61,147 bases of DNA, from NCBI RefSeq assembly GCF_001418015.1, contig NZ_LIQG01000031.1:1-61147 (forward strand), written 5' to 3'. Source of the stretch: Lacinutrix mariniflava (GTDB lineage Bacteria; Bacteroidota; Bacteroidia; Flavobacteriales; Flavobacteriaceae). Positions 8,285-17,266 of this stretch are shown piece by piece. Made by a program: the position numbers and the translations under genes. The number at the start of each line of letters is the position of its first letter. Positions within the stretch are counted from its first letter, which is position 1. The notes below the pieces were generated by a model, which saw only the letters and a program-made list of their open reading frames with translations, did not search any database and was not told the origin of the DNA.

Positions 8285-11200
8285 ATGATGCAAAATAAAC
8301 TCGCAAAAATCCTCTTTTCTACACGTTTAACAGCTGTTTTATTTATCCTTTTTGCTGCTGCCATGATAACTGGCACATTTATGGATGCTGGACAAGAAAC
8401 GTCACCAACACCGTATTCCCGATCTTTAATTTATAATACCTGGTGGTTTGAAGGGATTATGGTATTTTTTGTTATTAATTTTGTAGGGAATATATTTAGA
8501 TTCCGCTTATACAAAAAAGCAAAATGGGCAACATTAACGCTACATTTAGCATTTATTTTTATTCTTTTAGGTGCATTTATAACACGTTATATTGGATATG
8601 AAGGGATGATGCCTATACAAGAAGGAGAAACAGAAAACACGTTTCTTTCTCAAAAAACATTCGTTCAAGTTTTAGTCAATGGAGATTATAAAATTGATAA
8701 TGTAGCACAACGTTTGCGTATTGAAAAGGAAGTCGATTTTTCTGAAAGGCTAAATAACTCCTTAGATTTTAGTACAACTTATGACACGACACAAGTTTCG
8801 GTATCACTAGATAAATTTGTTTCTAATGCTGAAAAAGATATCATTCCAAATGAAAATGGAGAAGAGTATCTAAAAATAGTTGAAGCAGGAGATGGTGCAC
8901 CTCACAATCACTATTTAAAATCTGGTGAAGATCAACTTATTCATAACATTATTTTTACTTTAAATAATCCTAAAAAAGGAGCGATTAATATTGTTGACGA
9001 TGAAAACGGAATAACTATAGATTCTCCTTTTGAAGGTGAATATCTGCAAATGGCAACAATGTCTGAAGGCAAATTAATAAAGGATAGTATTCAGCCGTTA
9101 ATGCTGCGTTCAAGATATGTTATTGGTAAAATGCAAATGGTATTTCCAAAGCCGGTAATAAAAGGAACTTTCGATATTGTAAAAAAATCGAAATTATTAA
9201 AAAGTGATGAAGATGGTTTAGTTTTAAACGTCTCTGCAAATGGTGAAACAAAACAAGTGAGATTACTTGGAGGAATGGGTACTACCAACCAATGGGAAAG
9301 GCTAGAAATTGGAGGTTTAGATTTAGATTTTAGATTTGGAGCAAAGCTTATAGAGTTGCCTTTTAGTATTAAATTGAATGATTTTGTTGCAGAAAAATAT
9401 CCTGGAACTAAAAATAGTTATTCGGCTTTTTCGAGTGCTATTACAGTAAATGATACTGAAGAAGGCGATTTTGATTATAAAATTTTCATGAACAACGTTC
9501 TCGATCACAGAGGATACCGTTTCTTTCAAGCTGGTTTCGATAATAATGAGACGCTAACGAGGCTCTCTGTAAATCATGACCGTTGGGGTACTTGGGTTAC
9601 TTATTTTGGCTATATGTTACTCTATTTTGGTATGATGGCTATTCTGTTTGATAGAAAAACACGTTTTGCCGATTTAAAACGCGCACTTGATAAAGTAAAG
9701 GATAAAAAATCAGAGCTTATTTCTATTTTATTAATATGCTTTACATTTTCTGGTTTTGCACAAGAACAACATTCTGAACATGACGGGCACGACCACTCTC
9801 AAAAGGTTGTAAACGAAGCAGTAGAATCTAAAGTTACCGTACAACAACACGATGATTATACTTACGAAGAAAACAAAGCGGCGGTAGATTCTATTTTGCA
9901 TGCTAATATGTTGCCAAAAGAACAAGCCGATAAGTTTGGACGTCTGGTAATACAAGACGTTGGAGGGCGTATGATGCCTGTTAATACTTATGCATCAGAG
10001 TTTTTAAGAAAATTAAGTAAAAGTGATACTTACGAAGGTTTTACTGCAGATCAAATTTTTCTTTCGGTACAAGAAAGTCCTGCATTTTGGTACAATGTGC
10101 CAATTATTTACTTAAAAGCTAAAAAAGACGATTCGTTAAGAAGTATTATTGGAGTAGAAAAGTCTGTTAATTATGCAACTTTAGGTCACTTTTTCACTAG
10201 TAACGGAGATTACAAATTAGCACCTTATTTGGAAAATGCATACAAAGCATTAGCTCCAAACGGTTTTCAGAAAGAGTTTATAGAAGCAGATCAGCGCGTT
10301 AATTTACTTCATAATACAGTACAAGGTAATTCTCTTAAAATATTTCCTATTCCTGAAGATGAAAATAATAAGTGGATTTCTGCAAATGAATACAGAAAAG
10401 AGCATTACAAAGAAAAAATTAAGGACACTATTTATCAAAGTTTCGTAAACCAAAGCTTTAATCTCTATTTATATCGTTTAAATAATGCAAAACAGTCTGG
10501 TGATTATTCTGAAGCTGATAAGATTTTAGAGGCTTTTAAAAGAAACCAATTAAAACTAGGTAGCGAAGTCATGCTTAGTGAGGATAAAATTAATACAGAA
10601 ATTCTATATAACAAATACGATATTTTTAAGAACCTACATTATGCTTACTTGTTATTTGGAGCGATACTGTTTGTATTATTGATTGTTCAAATTTTTAAGG
10701 ACAAGAGTAAGTTTATAAAAATAGCAATAGTAATATTTAAGTTACTAATATTATTGTCCTTTGTAGCACATACAATCGGTTTAATTTTAAGATGGTACAT
10801 TTCGGGCCATGCACCTTGGAGTGATGGTTACGAATCGATGATTTATGTAGCTTGGGCAACAATGTTATTTGGTTTAATGCTTTCGAGCACATCTAATAGA
10901 AGTTTACTTACAGTCTTTAATAGTCTATTAGCAGGGAAACATAGTTCAAATTTAACAACAGCAGCTGGTGCTTTTGTAACATCAATGCTATTAATGGTTG
11001 CGCATTTAAGTTGGATGGATCCGGCAATTGCAAACTTACCACCAGTTCTAGATAGTTATTGGTTAATGATTCATGTTGCAGTAATTGTAGCAAGTTATGG
11101 GCCTTTTACTTTATCAATGATTTTAGGAATAACTGTTTTAATTTTAATGATCTTAACAACAAAAGAGAATAAAGATAAAATGCTTTTAAATATTAAAGAG

Positions 11201-11599
11201 CTTACTATAATTAACGAAATGTCGTTAACAGTTGGTTTAGTTATGCTAACTATAGGTAACTTTCTTGGAGGTATGTGGGCAAACGAAAGTTGGGGACGTT
11301 ATTGGGGTTGGGACCCAAAAGAAACATGGGCACTAATTAGTATAATGGTTTATGCCTTTGTAATTCATGCACGTTTAGTACCAGGTTTGCGTGGTAGATG
11401 GTTTTTTAACTTGATGTCTATTGTAGCATTTGCATTTATAATTTTTACTTATTTTGGTGTAAATTTCTATTTATCTGGATTACATTCTTACCAATCGGGA
11501 CAGGATTTAAGTTATAAATATATTGCAGTTGCAGTTGGTATTGTGACGGTATTAGCTATATTTTCTAATAGAATGTATTCAAAATACTATAAAAAATAA
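8285..11599 (+). CDS. fused ResB/CcsA system II cytochrome c biogenesis protein
   Basis: A 1,104-residue membrane protein joining the two halves of the system II cytochrome c synthetase, which carries haem across the membrane and ligates it to apocytochromes. The N-terminal ResB (CcsB) half spans about residues 1-480 with a large periplasmic insert. A His-rich stretch (EHSEHDGHDHSQ) marks the junction. The CcsA half has the WWD haem-binding signature (ANESWGRYWGWDPKETWALI, about residues 1000-1020) and conserved histidines. The fused form is typical of Bacteroidota. It supplies holo-cytochromes such as CcoO and CcoP in this window. ATGs at 8285 and 8288 are both possible starts. Confidence 0.93.
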   Translation: MMQNKLAKILFSTRLTAVLFILFAAAMITGTFMDAGQETSPTPYSRSLIYNTWWFEGIMVFFVINFVGNIFRFRLYKKAKWATLTLHLAFIFILLGAFITRYIGYEGMMPIQEGETENTFLSQKTFVQVLVNGDYKIDNVAQRLRIEKEVDFSERLNNSLDFSTTYDTTQVSVSLDKFVSNAEKDIIPNENGEEYLKIVEAGDGAPHNHYLKSGEDQLIHNIIFTLNNPKKGAINIVDDENGITIDSPFEGEYLQMATMSEGKLIKDSIQPLMLRSRYVIGKMQMVFPKPVIKGTFDIVKKSKLLKSDEDGLVLNVSANGETKQVRLLGGMGTTNQWERLEIGGLDLDFRFGAKLIELPFSIKLNDFVAEKYPGTKNSYSAFSSAITVNDTEEGDFDYKIFMNNVLDHRGYRFFQAGFDNNETLTRLSVNHDRWGTWVTYFGYMLLYFGMMAILFDRKTRFADLKRALDKVKDKKSELISILLICFTFSGFAQEQHSEHDGHDHSQKVVNEAVESKVTVQQHDDYTYEENKAAVDSILHANMLPKEQADKFGRLVIQDVGGRMMPVNTYASEFLRKLSKSDTYEGFTADQIFLSVQESPAFWYNVPIIYLKAKKDDSLRSIIGVEKSVNYATLGHFFTSNGDYKLAPYLENAYKALAPNGFQKEFIEADQRVNLLHNTVQGNSLKIFPIPEDENNKWISANEYRKEHYKEKIKDTIYQSFVNQSFNLYLYRLNNAKQSGDYSEADKILEAFKRNQLKLGSEVMLSEDKINTEILYNKYDIFKNLHYAYLLFGAILFVLLIVQIFKDKSKFIKIAIVIFKLLILLSFVAHTIGLILRWYISGHAPWSDGYESMIYVAWATMLFGLMLSSTSNRSLLTVFNSLLAGKHSSNLTTAAGAFVTSMLLMVAHLSWMDPAIANLPPVLDSYWLMIHVAVIVASYGPFTLSMILGITVLILMILTTKENKDKMLLNIKELTIINEMSLTVGLVMLTIGNFLGGMWANESWGRYWGWDPKETWALISIMVYAFVIHARLVPGLRGRWFFNLMSIVAFAFIIFTYFGVNFYLSGLHSYQSGQDLSYKYIAVAVGIVTVLAIFSNRMYSKYYKK

Positions 11600-11624
11600 T
11601 AATTAAAAACTAAGAATATTTTTT

Positions 11625-12080
11625 ATGATGGGATTTTTAAAAGAATTCAAAGAATTTGCTGTAAAAGGTAATATGATGGATATGGCAATAGGTATTATTA
11701 TTGGTGCATCATTTAATAAAGTTATTGATGTTCTTGTAAAAAAAGTATTAATGCCGCCTTTGTCTTTAATGACAGACGGTATTAATCTTCAGGATAAAAA
11801 AATAATTCTTCGTGAAGGGACTTTTGATGAAGCCGGAAAAGTAATTGCCGATGAAGTAGTTATGCAATATGGTGCTTTAGCTGAAGCTTTTATGGATTTT
11901 ATAATTATAGGTATTACGGTGTTTCTTGTTGTAAAAGCAATGAATAGGCTGCGTGATAAATCTCATGATGCTAAAGATAAAACGGTAAAAACGCCAAAGG
12001 ATATTCAATTGCTCACAGATTTAAATGAATTAATGGTAGAGCAAAATAAACTTCTAAAAGCGCAATCTAAAGACGCATAA
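11625..12080 (+). CDS. mscL: large-conductance mechanosensitive channel MscL
   Basis: A 151-residue MscL with the amphipathic N-terminal helix (GFLKEFKEFAVKGNMMDMAI), the Gly/Ala-rich pore helix TM1 (IGIIIGASFNKVIDVLV), a periplasmic loop, TM2 (FMDFIIIGITVFLVV) and a charged cytoplasmic tail bundle. It opens under membrane tension to release solutes on hypo-osmotic shock. It follows ccs by 25 nt and is closed by a strong hairpin at 12084. Confidence 0.95.
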   Translation: MMGFLKEFKEFAVKGNMMDMAIGIIIGASFNKVIDVLVKKVLMPPLSLMTDGINLQDKKIILREGTFDEAGKVIADEVVMQYGALAEAFMDFIIIGITVFLVVKAMNRLRDKSHDAKDKTVKTPKDIQLLTDLNELMVEQNKLLKAQSKDA

Positions 12081-12083
12081 AAA

Positions 12084-12117
12084 AACAGGAAGTGATATTT
12101 AATATCATTTCCTGTTT
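12084..12117. terminator. bidirectional terminator between mscL and the convergent gene
   Basis: A 15-bp stem, AACAGGAAGTGATAT paired with ATATCATTTCCTGTT (one G-T wobble), with a 4-nt loop. It sits 3 nt after the mscL stop with A-runs before and T-rich sequence after, and can serve both convergent genes. Confidence 0.85.
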
Positions 12118-12140
12118 CAATTTAATCAATAGTATAGTAA

Positions 12141-12512
12141 TTATAATTTGATTAATGTTTTATGCAAATTCAAGTCGTTTAAAACATCATTTGTAAATTT
12201 ATAGTGTCCTCGTGTTGTAATAATTCGAAATCTATGGTCATTCATTCTGCTTAGCACATCTAAAAAGCGCCATTTAGATTTTAATAAACGTGGTTTATCA
12301 CTTTTTAAACCAATTTCAAAATAGTACTTTCTGGTGCGTTTGGTGGCAGTTATATCTGGTGTGATTTTAACGTCTCCATCTTGTTTAATATAGGATTTGG
12401 GAGTTTCGTAACCTTCTACATCGGCTTTAATATTTTCGAACCCTAAGTTCTCTAAATAATTAACCGATTCTTTAATAAATGCTGCGTTATCTTTTTTTTC
12501 TATCTGTATCAT
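12141..12512 (-). CDS. hypothetical protein, possible nuclease-like fold
   Basis: About 123 residues if the ATG at 12512 (MIQIEKKDNAAF) is used; an earlier ATG at 12530 adds six residues. The segment ITPDITATKRTRKYYFEIG, followed by LKSDKPRLLKSKW, has an Asp and then a Glu on a hydrophobic strand, loosely like a PD-(D/E)XK core, but the match is too weak to name. It converges on mscL and shares its terminator. The gene upstream is divergent, so it is a single-gene unit. Confidence 0.55.
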   Translation of the reverse strand: MIQIEKKDNAAFIKESVNYLENLGFENIKADVEGYETPKSYIKQDGDVKITPDITATKRTRKYYFEIGLKSDKPRLLKSKWRFLDVLSRMNDHRFRIITTRGHYKFTNDVLNDLNLHKTLIKL

Positions 12513-12654
12513 AATACTTCTAATATACAAAGAGAGGTTTCCGTTTTGCGTTAATGCCTTGTTAAACCATTGGTTTTTAACAGATTTTAAGAATAATGCT
12601 ATTGTTTATAGCTAAGAGCTTAAACTTAAAAGTAACAATTACTATCTTTACATT

Positions 12655-13803
12655 ATGAGTAAAAACAATTTGGGATTAAATACCATTTGCGCCCATGTAG
12701 GCGAAATTAAAGACGAACAATTTAAAGGAGCAGTATCTCCAATTTATATGGCGAGCTCTTACGAGTATATAGACGTGGATGTAAAGCGTTATCCGCGTAG
12801 CTTTAATACGCCAAATCAAGAATATTTATCAAAAAAAATCGCAGCATTAGAACATAAGGAAGCAGCTATGATATTTGGTTCTGGTATGGCAGCTTTAAGC
12901 CATATGTTTCTAGCATTTTTGCAATCTGGAGATCATATTGTAGTCCAGAATACACTGTATGGTGGTACCAGTAATTTTATTCGTGAGGAGTTTCCTAAAT
13001 ATAATATAGACTTTACATTTACAGATGGTTATAATGTTGAAGATTTTGAAGCGGCTATAAAACCGAATACAAAATTAATTCATTTAGAAACACCATCTAA
13101 TCCTTTGCTAACTATCACAGATATTAAAGCTGTAGCCGATTTGGCAAAAGCAAATAATATAGTTACGAGTATTGACAATACATTTGCGAGCCCTATAAAT
13201 CAAACGCCAGGAGATTTTGGCATTGATTTAATTATGCATTCAGCTACAAAATATTTTGGTGGTCATAGTGATATCTCTGCAGGTGCTGTAACAGGATCTA
13301 AAGAGCATATGGATAAGATCTGGAAAGTATCTATAAATCTTGGAGGTAACTTAAGTGATTTTACTGTTTGGATGTTAGAACGTAGCATGAAAACGTTAGC
13401 GCTTCGTGTTAAAAGGCAAACTAAAAATGCAGGTAAAATGGCTAAATGGTTGGAGAAAAATGAAGCGGTTAAAAAAGTTTATTATCCAGGTTTAAAAAGC
13501 CATCCAGAACACGAACTAGCTAAAGCGCAAATGCATGGTTTTGGAGCGATGTTGTCTTTTGAGTTAGTAGATGGTTTAGATTCAAATAAGTTTCAAAAGG
13601 CAGTAAAATTAATTAAAGCTTCTTTAAGTTTAGCAGGAGTAGAAAGTACTATTGTAAGTCCAACACAAACGTCTCATGCATTGTTAAGTCAAGCGGAGCG
13701 AGATGCAGTAGGAATAAGCGATGGTTTAATTAGGTTTTCAGTAGGGATTGAATCGGTAAAAGATTTAAAAAATGATATTCAACAAGCATTAAATACATTA
13801 TAA
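12655..13803 (+). CDS. Cys/Met-metabolism PLP-dependent enzyme (cystathionine gamma-synthase/lyase type)
   Basis: A 382-residue fold-type I PLP enzyme. The PLP lysine lies in SATKYFGGHSDISAGAV (near residue 200). The phosphate-binding loop is FGSGMAALSH and the Asp that holds the pyridine nitrogen is in TSIDNTFASP. This family makes or breaks cystathionine, or degrades methionine or homocysteine; the reaction (gamma-synthase, beta-lyase or gamma-lyase) cannot be fixed from motifs. A TATCTTTA box at 12643-12650 lies just before the start. rlmF follows after 4 nt. Confidence 0.85.
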   Translation: MSKNNLGLNTICAHVGEIKDEQFKGAVSPIYMASSYEYIDVDVKRYPRSFNTPNQEYLSKKIAALEHKEAAMIFGSGMAALSHMFLAFLQSGDHIVVQNTLYGGTSNFIREEFPKYNIDFTFTDGYNVEDFEAAIKPNTKLIHLETPSNPLLTITDIKAVADLAKANNIVTSIDNTFASPINQTPGDFGIDLIMHSATKYFGGHSDISAGAVTGSKEHMDKIWKVSINLGGNLSDFTVWMLERSMKTLALRVKRQTKNAGKMAKWLEKNEAVKKVYYPGLKSHPEHELAKAQMHGFGAMLSFELVDGLDSNKFQKAVKLIKASLSLAGVESTIVSPTQTSHALLSQAERDAVGISDGLIRFSVGIESVKDLKNDIQQALNTL

Positions 13804-13807
13804 AGTT

Positions 13808-14698
13808 TTGCATAAAAAAAACAAACATAAAGAAGATTATAATTTCGAAAAACTAACAACCGTTTTTCCAGAATTAATACCATACGTTTTCGTTAATAAA
13901 TACGAAAAACAAACCATAGATTTTGCAGATGCTAAAGCTGTAAAAGCTTTAAATACAGCTTTGTTAAAAGAACATTACGGCATAGATTTTTGGCAATTTC
14001 CAGACACCAATTTGTGTCCGCCAATTCCTGGTCGAGTGGATTATATACACCATATTGGCGCTCTTTTAAAAGCTTCTAAACTTAAAGAAAACATCACCGT
14101 TTTAGACATTGGAACAGGTGCGTCTTGTATTTATCCTTTACTTGGTAATGCAGAGTATAACTGGAAGTTTGTTGGTTCAGATTGTAATAAAAAGTCTATT
14201 GCTTGCGCACAGAAAATAATTATTAAGAATGACTTAAAGAAAGAAATTCAATTAAAGCACCAACCAAATGCTGAGAGTGTTTTTCAAGGTATTATAACTC
14301 CAGCAGATAAATTTGCTGTATCTATTTGCAACCCGCCATTCTATAAAGACGAAGCTGAGGCTTTTGAAGCAACAACACGAAAATTGAAAGGTCTTGGTAA
14401 GCTTACAGATTCAGTAACAAGAAATTTTGCAGGACAAGCACATGAGTTATGTTTTAAAGGCGGAGAGAAAGCCTTTTTGCATACCTACCTTTACGAAAGT
14501 TCTTTATTTAAAAAGCAATGCTTTTGGTATACTAGTTTGGTTTCTAATAAAGAGAATATAAAGTCGATGAAGAAGTCTTTAGCTAAATTGGGAGCAACCA
14601 CAGTTAAGGTAATAGAAATGACTCAAGGTAATAAGAAAAGTAGAGTAGTGGCTTGGACTTTTTTAACTGAAAAAGAACAACACGAATGGGTTAAATAA
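13808..14698 (+). CDS. rlmF: 23S rRNA adenine(1618)-N6-methyltransferase RlmF
   Basis: SAM-dependent methyltransferase that makes m6A1618 in 23S rRNA. The SAM loop is VLDIGTGASCIYPLLG (about residue 97) and the catalytic N6-methylase motif is CNPPFYK (about residue 177). At 296 residues it fits the family. The start is a TTG at 13808, 4 nt after the previous stop: family members begin with a short MH-x-x-N-x-H stretch, and the encoded HKKNKH follows this TTG directly. No ATG lies in the first part of the frame. Confidence 0.88.
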   Translation: MHKKNKHKEDYNFEKLTTVFPELIPYVFVNKYEKQTIDFADAKAVKALNTALLKEHYGIDFWQFPDTNLCPPIPGRVDYIHHIGALLKASKLKENITVLDIGTGASCIYPLLGNAEYNWKFVGSDCNKKSIACAQKIIIKNDLKKEIQLKHQPNAESVFQGIITPADKFAVSICNPPFYKDEAEAFEATTRKLKGLGKLTDSVTRNFAGQAHELCFKGGEKAFLHTYLYESSLFKKQCFWYTSLVSNKENIKSMKKSLAKLGATTVKVIEMTQGNKKSRVVAWTFLTEKEQHEWVK

Positions 14699-14790
14699 TT
14701 AAGACCCGACAGATATAAATATTAACAACAAGATTTCTAGCTTTACTATATGAAGTTCAGTATAAACTTAGAATCAAAAATAATGAGGTT

Positions 14791-14806
14791 TTCGCTTAAG
14801 CGGAAA
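14791..14806. repeat. short palindromic element, CGCTTAAGCGG type
   Basis: TTCGCTTAAGCGGAAA lies between rlmF and bshB1. Near-identical copies in reverse orientation (ending CGCTTTCGCGGAA) occur at 30181 and 34318. It is probably a dispersed small palindrome rather than a gene-specific site. Confidence 0.5.
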
Positions 14807-14824
14807 TAAAAAAAATAGAGTTCA

Positions 14825-15541
14825 ATGAAATTAGATATTTTAGCCTTTGGAGCACATCCAGATGATGTAGAATTAGGTGCAGGAGGAACAATAGCCAAAG
14901 CTATAGCTGAAGGAAAAAAGGTAGGCGTAATAGATTTAACAAAAGGAGAATTAGGAACTAGAGGTACGGCCGAAACTAGAAAAACAGAAGCTAGTAATGC
15001 CGCTGAAATTTTAGGCTTATCGGTTAGAGAGAATTTAGGTTTTGCTGATGGTTTTTTTGTAAATGATAAAGAGCATCAATTAGAAGTAATTAAAATGCTT
15101 AGAAAATACCAACCAGATATTGTACTCTGTAATGCTATTGACGATAGACATATTGATCATGGTAAAGGAAGCAAACTAGTAAGTGATGCTTGTTTTTTAA
15201 GTGGTTTAATTAAAATTGAAACAGAACAGGAAGGCATTAATCAAGACAAATGGAGACCAAAACACGTTTACCATTACATACAATGGAAGACTATAGAACC
15301 GGATTTTGTGGTGGATATATCTAATTTTATGGATGTAAAACAAAAAGCTGTTGATGCATACCAGACACAATTCTTCAATAGTAAAAGTAATGAGCCCGAA
15401 ACACCAATTACGAGCAAAAGTTTTATTGATAGTGTTAATTATAGAGCACAAGACTTAGGTCGCTTAGTTGGAGTGGGTTACGCCGAAGGTTTTACTGTGG
15501 AACGCTATATAACTGTTGATAGCTTGTTTGATATTAAATAA
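14825..15541 (+). CDS. bshB1: bacillithiol biosynthesis deacetylase BshB1
   Basis: A 238-residue PIG-L/LmbE-family zinc deacetylase that removes the acetyl group from GlcNAc-malate in bacillithiol synthesis. The zinc-binding AHPDDVELGAGG motif is at residues 10-21, and the partner His is in the DDRHIDHGKG segment. The C-terminal part (VGVGYAEGFTVERYI) matches the BshB1 branch of the family. Bacillithiol is the low-molecular-weight thiol of many Flavobacteriia, which supports the taxonomic assignment. Confidence 0.92.
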   Translation: MKLDILAFGAHPDDVELGAGGTIAKAIAEGKKVGVIDLTKGELGTRGTAETRKTEASNAAEILGLSVRENLGFADGFFVNDKEHQLEVIKMLRKYQPDIVLCNAIDDRHIDHGKGSKLVSDACFLSGLIKIETEQEGINQDKWRPKHVYHYIQWKTIEPDFVVDISNFMDVKQKAVDAYQTQFFNSKSNEPETPITSKSFIDSVNYRAQDLGRLVGVGYAEGFTVERYITVDSLFDIK

Positions 15542-15577
15542 AAAGGTAAAAAAATAATTAAAATTTTAATAAAAGGC

Positions 15578-15608
15578 TTTGTAGTAAATAGGAATTAATT
15601 TACATTTG
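15578..15608 (+). promoter_or_regulatory. Bacteroidota-type promoter of tRNA-His
   Basis: A TTTG box at 15578-15581 and TACATTTG at 15601-15608 are separated by 19 nt. This is a complete match to the Bacteroidota -33/-7 consensus (TTTG, 19-21 nt, TAnnTTTG), and the tRNA begins 29 nt downstream. Confidence 0.8.
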
Positions 15609-15637
15609 CACACGCGTTACAAAAATGCGTATAAATG

Positions 15638-15711
15638 GTGATTGTAGCTCAGTTGGTTAGAGCATCGGTTTGTGGTACCGAGGGTCGCGGGTTCGAATCC
15701 CGTCTTTCACC
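15638..15711 (+). tRNA. tRNA-His (anticodon GTG)
   Basis: A standard cloverleaf can be drawn. The D arm is GCTC/GAGC, the anticodon loop is TTGTGGT with GTG, the anticodon stem is TCGGT/ACCGA, and the T arm is GCGGG TTCGAAT CCCGT. The extra G(-1) typical of tRNA-His is at 15637, opposite C73 at 15711. The 3' CCA is not encoded as such. The acceptor stem GTGATTG against CTTTCAC leaves two apparent U-U pairs at positions 5:68 and 6:67. A strong terminator follows. Confidence 0.92.
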
Positions 15712-15722
15712 CAAAAGCAAAA

Positions 15723-15750
15723 AGCTTCTCAGAAATGAGAAGCTTTTTTT
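15723..15750 (+). terminator. terminator after tRNA-His
   Basis: A perfect 9-bp stem, AGCTTCTCA and TGAGAAGCT, with a GAAA loop is followed by a run of T. This is a classic intrinsic terminator 11 nt after the tRNA. Confidence 0.9.
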
Positions 15751-15832
15751 GTGGATATTGTTTTGATGTGTATTTTGAAGCTATATGTTATATAGCCGTT
15801 TGTGTTTAGGTTGTTTTTTGAGTAGTTACGGA

Positions 15833-15840
15833 TTTATTTA
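15833..15840. repeat. target-site duplication, left copy
   Basis: TTTATTTA directly abuts the left inverted repeat and equals the sequence after the right end. Confidence 0.85.
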
Positions 15841-15872
15841 GGATCAATACCAAAAGTTGTGGGATTTAAAAA

Positions 15873-16856
15873 TTAAGCAAAAATAGTTGTTAGTCTAAAT
15901 AAGAAGAATTCTACGTTTCTAACACCTCTAAATTGTGCTCTAAAGGCTTTTATTTTAGCATTGAAAGATTCAGCAGAAGCGTTAGTACTTCTGTTATCAA
16001 AATAGTTGAGTATATTTTTATAGTGTATTGACATTGTTCTAGCAATGGTATTGAAGCTTTTAAATGCTGCTTGTCTTACTTTTTCATCCCATTTAGCTAA
16101 ACGTATTAAAGCAGAAGTTTTTCCTTTAGTATTATTAAATATCCAAGATAAGTTTTGACACAGCTTATATGCTTTTTCTAAATCTGGATAATGTTCAAAA
16201 AGTATTTTTGCTCTTTTTTGCTGATTTTTAGTCCATTTACTATTTGATTTGTATAGCAAGTAGCGGCTTCTAGCCAATAATTGTTTTAGTGTATCTCCAT
16301 TACTAAACAGTATCGGAGTATATTTTTCATTATTATTTCTTGCCTTTTCTATAGCACTGTTCTCAGCATCAAGTGCATCCCATCTATGCTTAATTCTAAT
16401 CTGTTGTAATGCATCTAACGCAAGCTTTTGAACATGAAATCTATCAATAACTAATGTTGCTTCTATAAATGATTTTTTAACTATTAATCCCATGTTTCCA
16501 GCCATATCTAAGGTCACTTCTTTTACTTTTCGTCTTTGTTTTAATGGAATTTTACTGAGTATTTCTATAACAGTATCAGCTTTAGTTCCTTTAACCATAC
16601 ACACTATAGCTCCTTTTTTACCTTTTGCTTTTTTATTAGTTAGTATAGTGTATAAATCGCCATTTGAAAAAGCTGTTTCATCTAACGAAAGATAGCTTCC
16701 TATATTCTTTGGAAATAGTAGCCATTGCTTTGCATGTACTTTTTGATTCCACTGCTTGAAATCACTTAAATAATCTTTGTATTGCCTTTGTAAATTTCTC
16801 GAATTTACACCGTAGAATTTAGCTATAACTGTTGTGTTAGAAGCGTTATTACTAAT
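15873..16856 (-). CDS. IS transposase catalytic frame (DDE domain)
   Basis: An open frame of about 328 codons in the +1 frame relative to the upstream transposase frame. It contains the DDE residues: LSLDETAF (Asp codon at 16680-16682), VIDRFHVQKL, and NASAESFNAKI with the Glu. From the overlap to 16605 there is no ATG, GTG or TTG; the first standard start (GTG at 16604) would lose the first catalytic Asp. Expression therefore needs a frameshift in the overlap or an ATT start at 16856, which overlaps the upstream stop codon. The coordinates given assume the latter. No internal stop is present, so the enzyme is probably functional. Confidence 0.75.
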   Translation of the reverse strand: MSNNASNTTVIAKFYGVNSRNLQRQYKDYLSDFKQWNQKVHAKQWLLFPKNIGSYLSLDETAFSNGDLYTILTNKKAKGKKGAIVCMVKGTKADTVIEILSKIPLKQRRKVKEVTLDMAGNMGLIVKKSFIEATLVIDRFHVQKLALDALQQIRIKHRWDALDAENSAIEKARNNNEKYTPILFSNGDTLKQLLARSRYLLYKSNSKWTKNQQKRAKILFEHYPDLEKAYKLCQNLSWIFNNTKGKTSALIRLAKWDEKVRQAAFKSFNTIARTMSIHYKNILNYFDNRSTNASAESFNAKIKAFRAQFRGVRNVEFFLFRLTTIFA

Positions 16857-17229
16857 AGAGTTCTTTTAAAAAAGCAGCAAAATCACTAGTTATTCTAGTT
16901 CCTTTTGCTACTAATTGCCAATCTCTTGTAACTACTTTTCCTGTAGCTTTGTTCAGCCATCTACGCCTTGTTATGTGTAGAAATACATTCTTTCCACGTA
17001 TAGGAAAATCTTGAACAGTGGCTTCGGGAAAGAAGCCTTTAGAATGAAGAGTAATACTTTTAAATTCTTCTGGAGTTTTATTTAATTCGGTAAAGTAAAA
17101 ATGAATATCTTCACCTTTAGTATAATGTTTAGTCATCTCAAAATACTTTACAAGTACTTCTGGAAGTAATAAATTCGCTATAGCTAAGAATCTTTCTGAG
17201 GACATCGAAATTTTTAATCCAAAGTTCAC
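16852..17229 (-). CDS. IS transposase N-terminal region (ISAon1 type)
   Basis: A 125-residue protein resembling the N-terminal region proteins of ISAon1-family elements, with the ending DWQLVAKGTRITSDFAAFLK that is typical of them. An RRRWLNKATGKVVTRDW segment probably forms a DNA-binding or zinc-less ribbon. Its stop codon TAG at 16852-16854 overlaps the start of the catalytic frame. Just upstream lies the run CTTTTTTAAAAG, which includes the slippery heptamer T TTA AAA, although the catalytic frame is +1 rather than -1. Confidence 0.75.
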   Translation of the reverse strand: MNFGLKISMSSERFLAIANLLLPEVLVKYFEMTKHYTKGEDIHFYFTELNKTPEEFKSITLHSKGFFPEATVQDFPIRGKNVFLHITRRRWLNKATGKVVTRDWQLVAKGTRITSDFAAFLKELY

Positions 17230-17266
17230 TTATTTTTTGCTATCCCACAACTTTTGGTATTGATCC

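Larger units (their letters stand above)
15841..17266 (-). mobile_element. complete insertion sequence, ISL3-like (ISAon1 type)
   Basis: A 1,426-bp element with perfect 25-bp terminal inverted repeats at 15841-15865 and 17242-17266 (outer ends GGATCAATACCAAAAGTTGT). An exact 8-bp direct repeat, TTTATTTA, flanks it at 15833-15840 and 17267-17274, as expected for ISL3-type transposition. It carries two leftward frames for an N-terminal transposase region and a DDE domain. The intact ends and duplication point to a recent insertion. The flanking sequence holds no recognisable gene, so nothing obvious was interrupted. Confidence 0.92.

Noticed and set aside
16852-16866. Ordinary -1 frameshift at T TTA AAA in the transposase
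   Set aside because: The catalytic frame lies in +1, not -1, relative to the first frame, so this heptamer alone does not join them.
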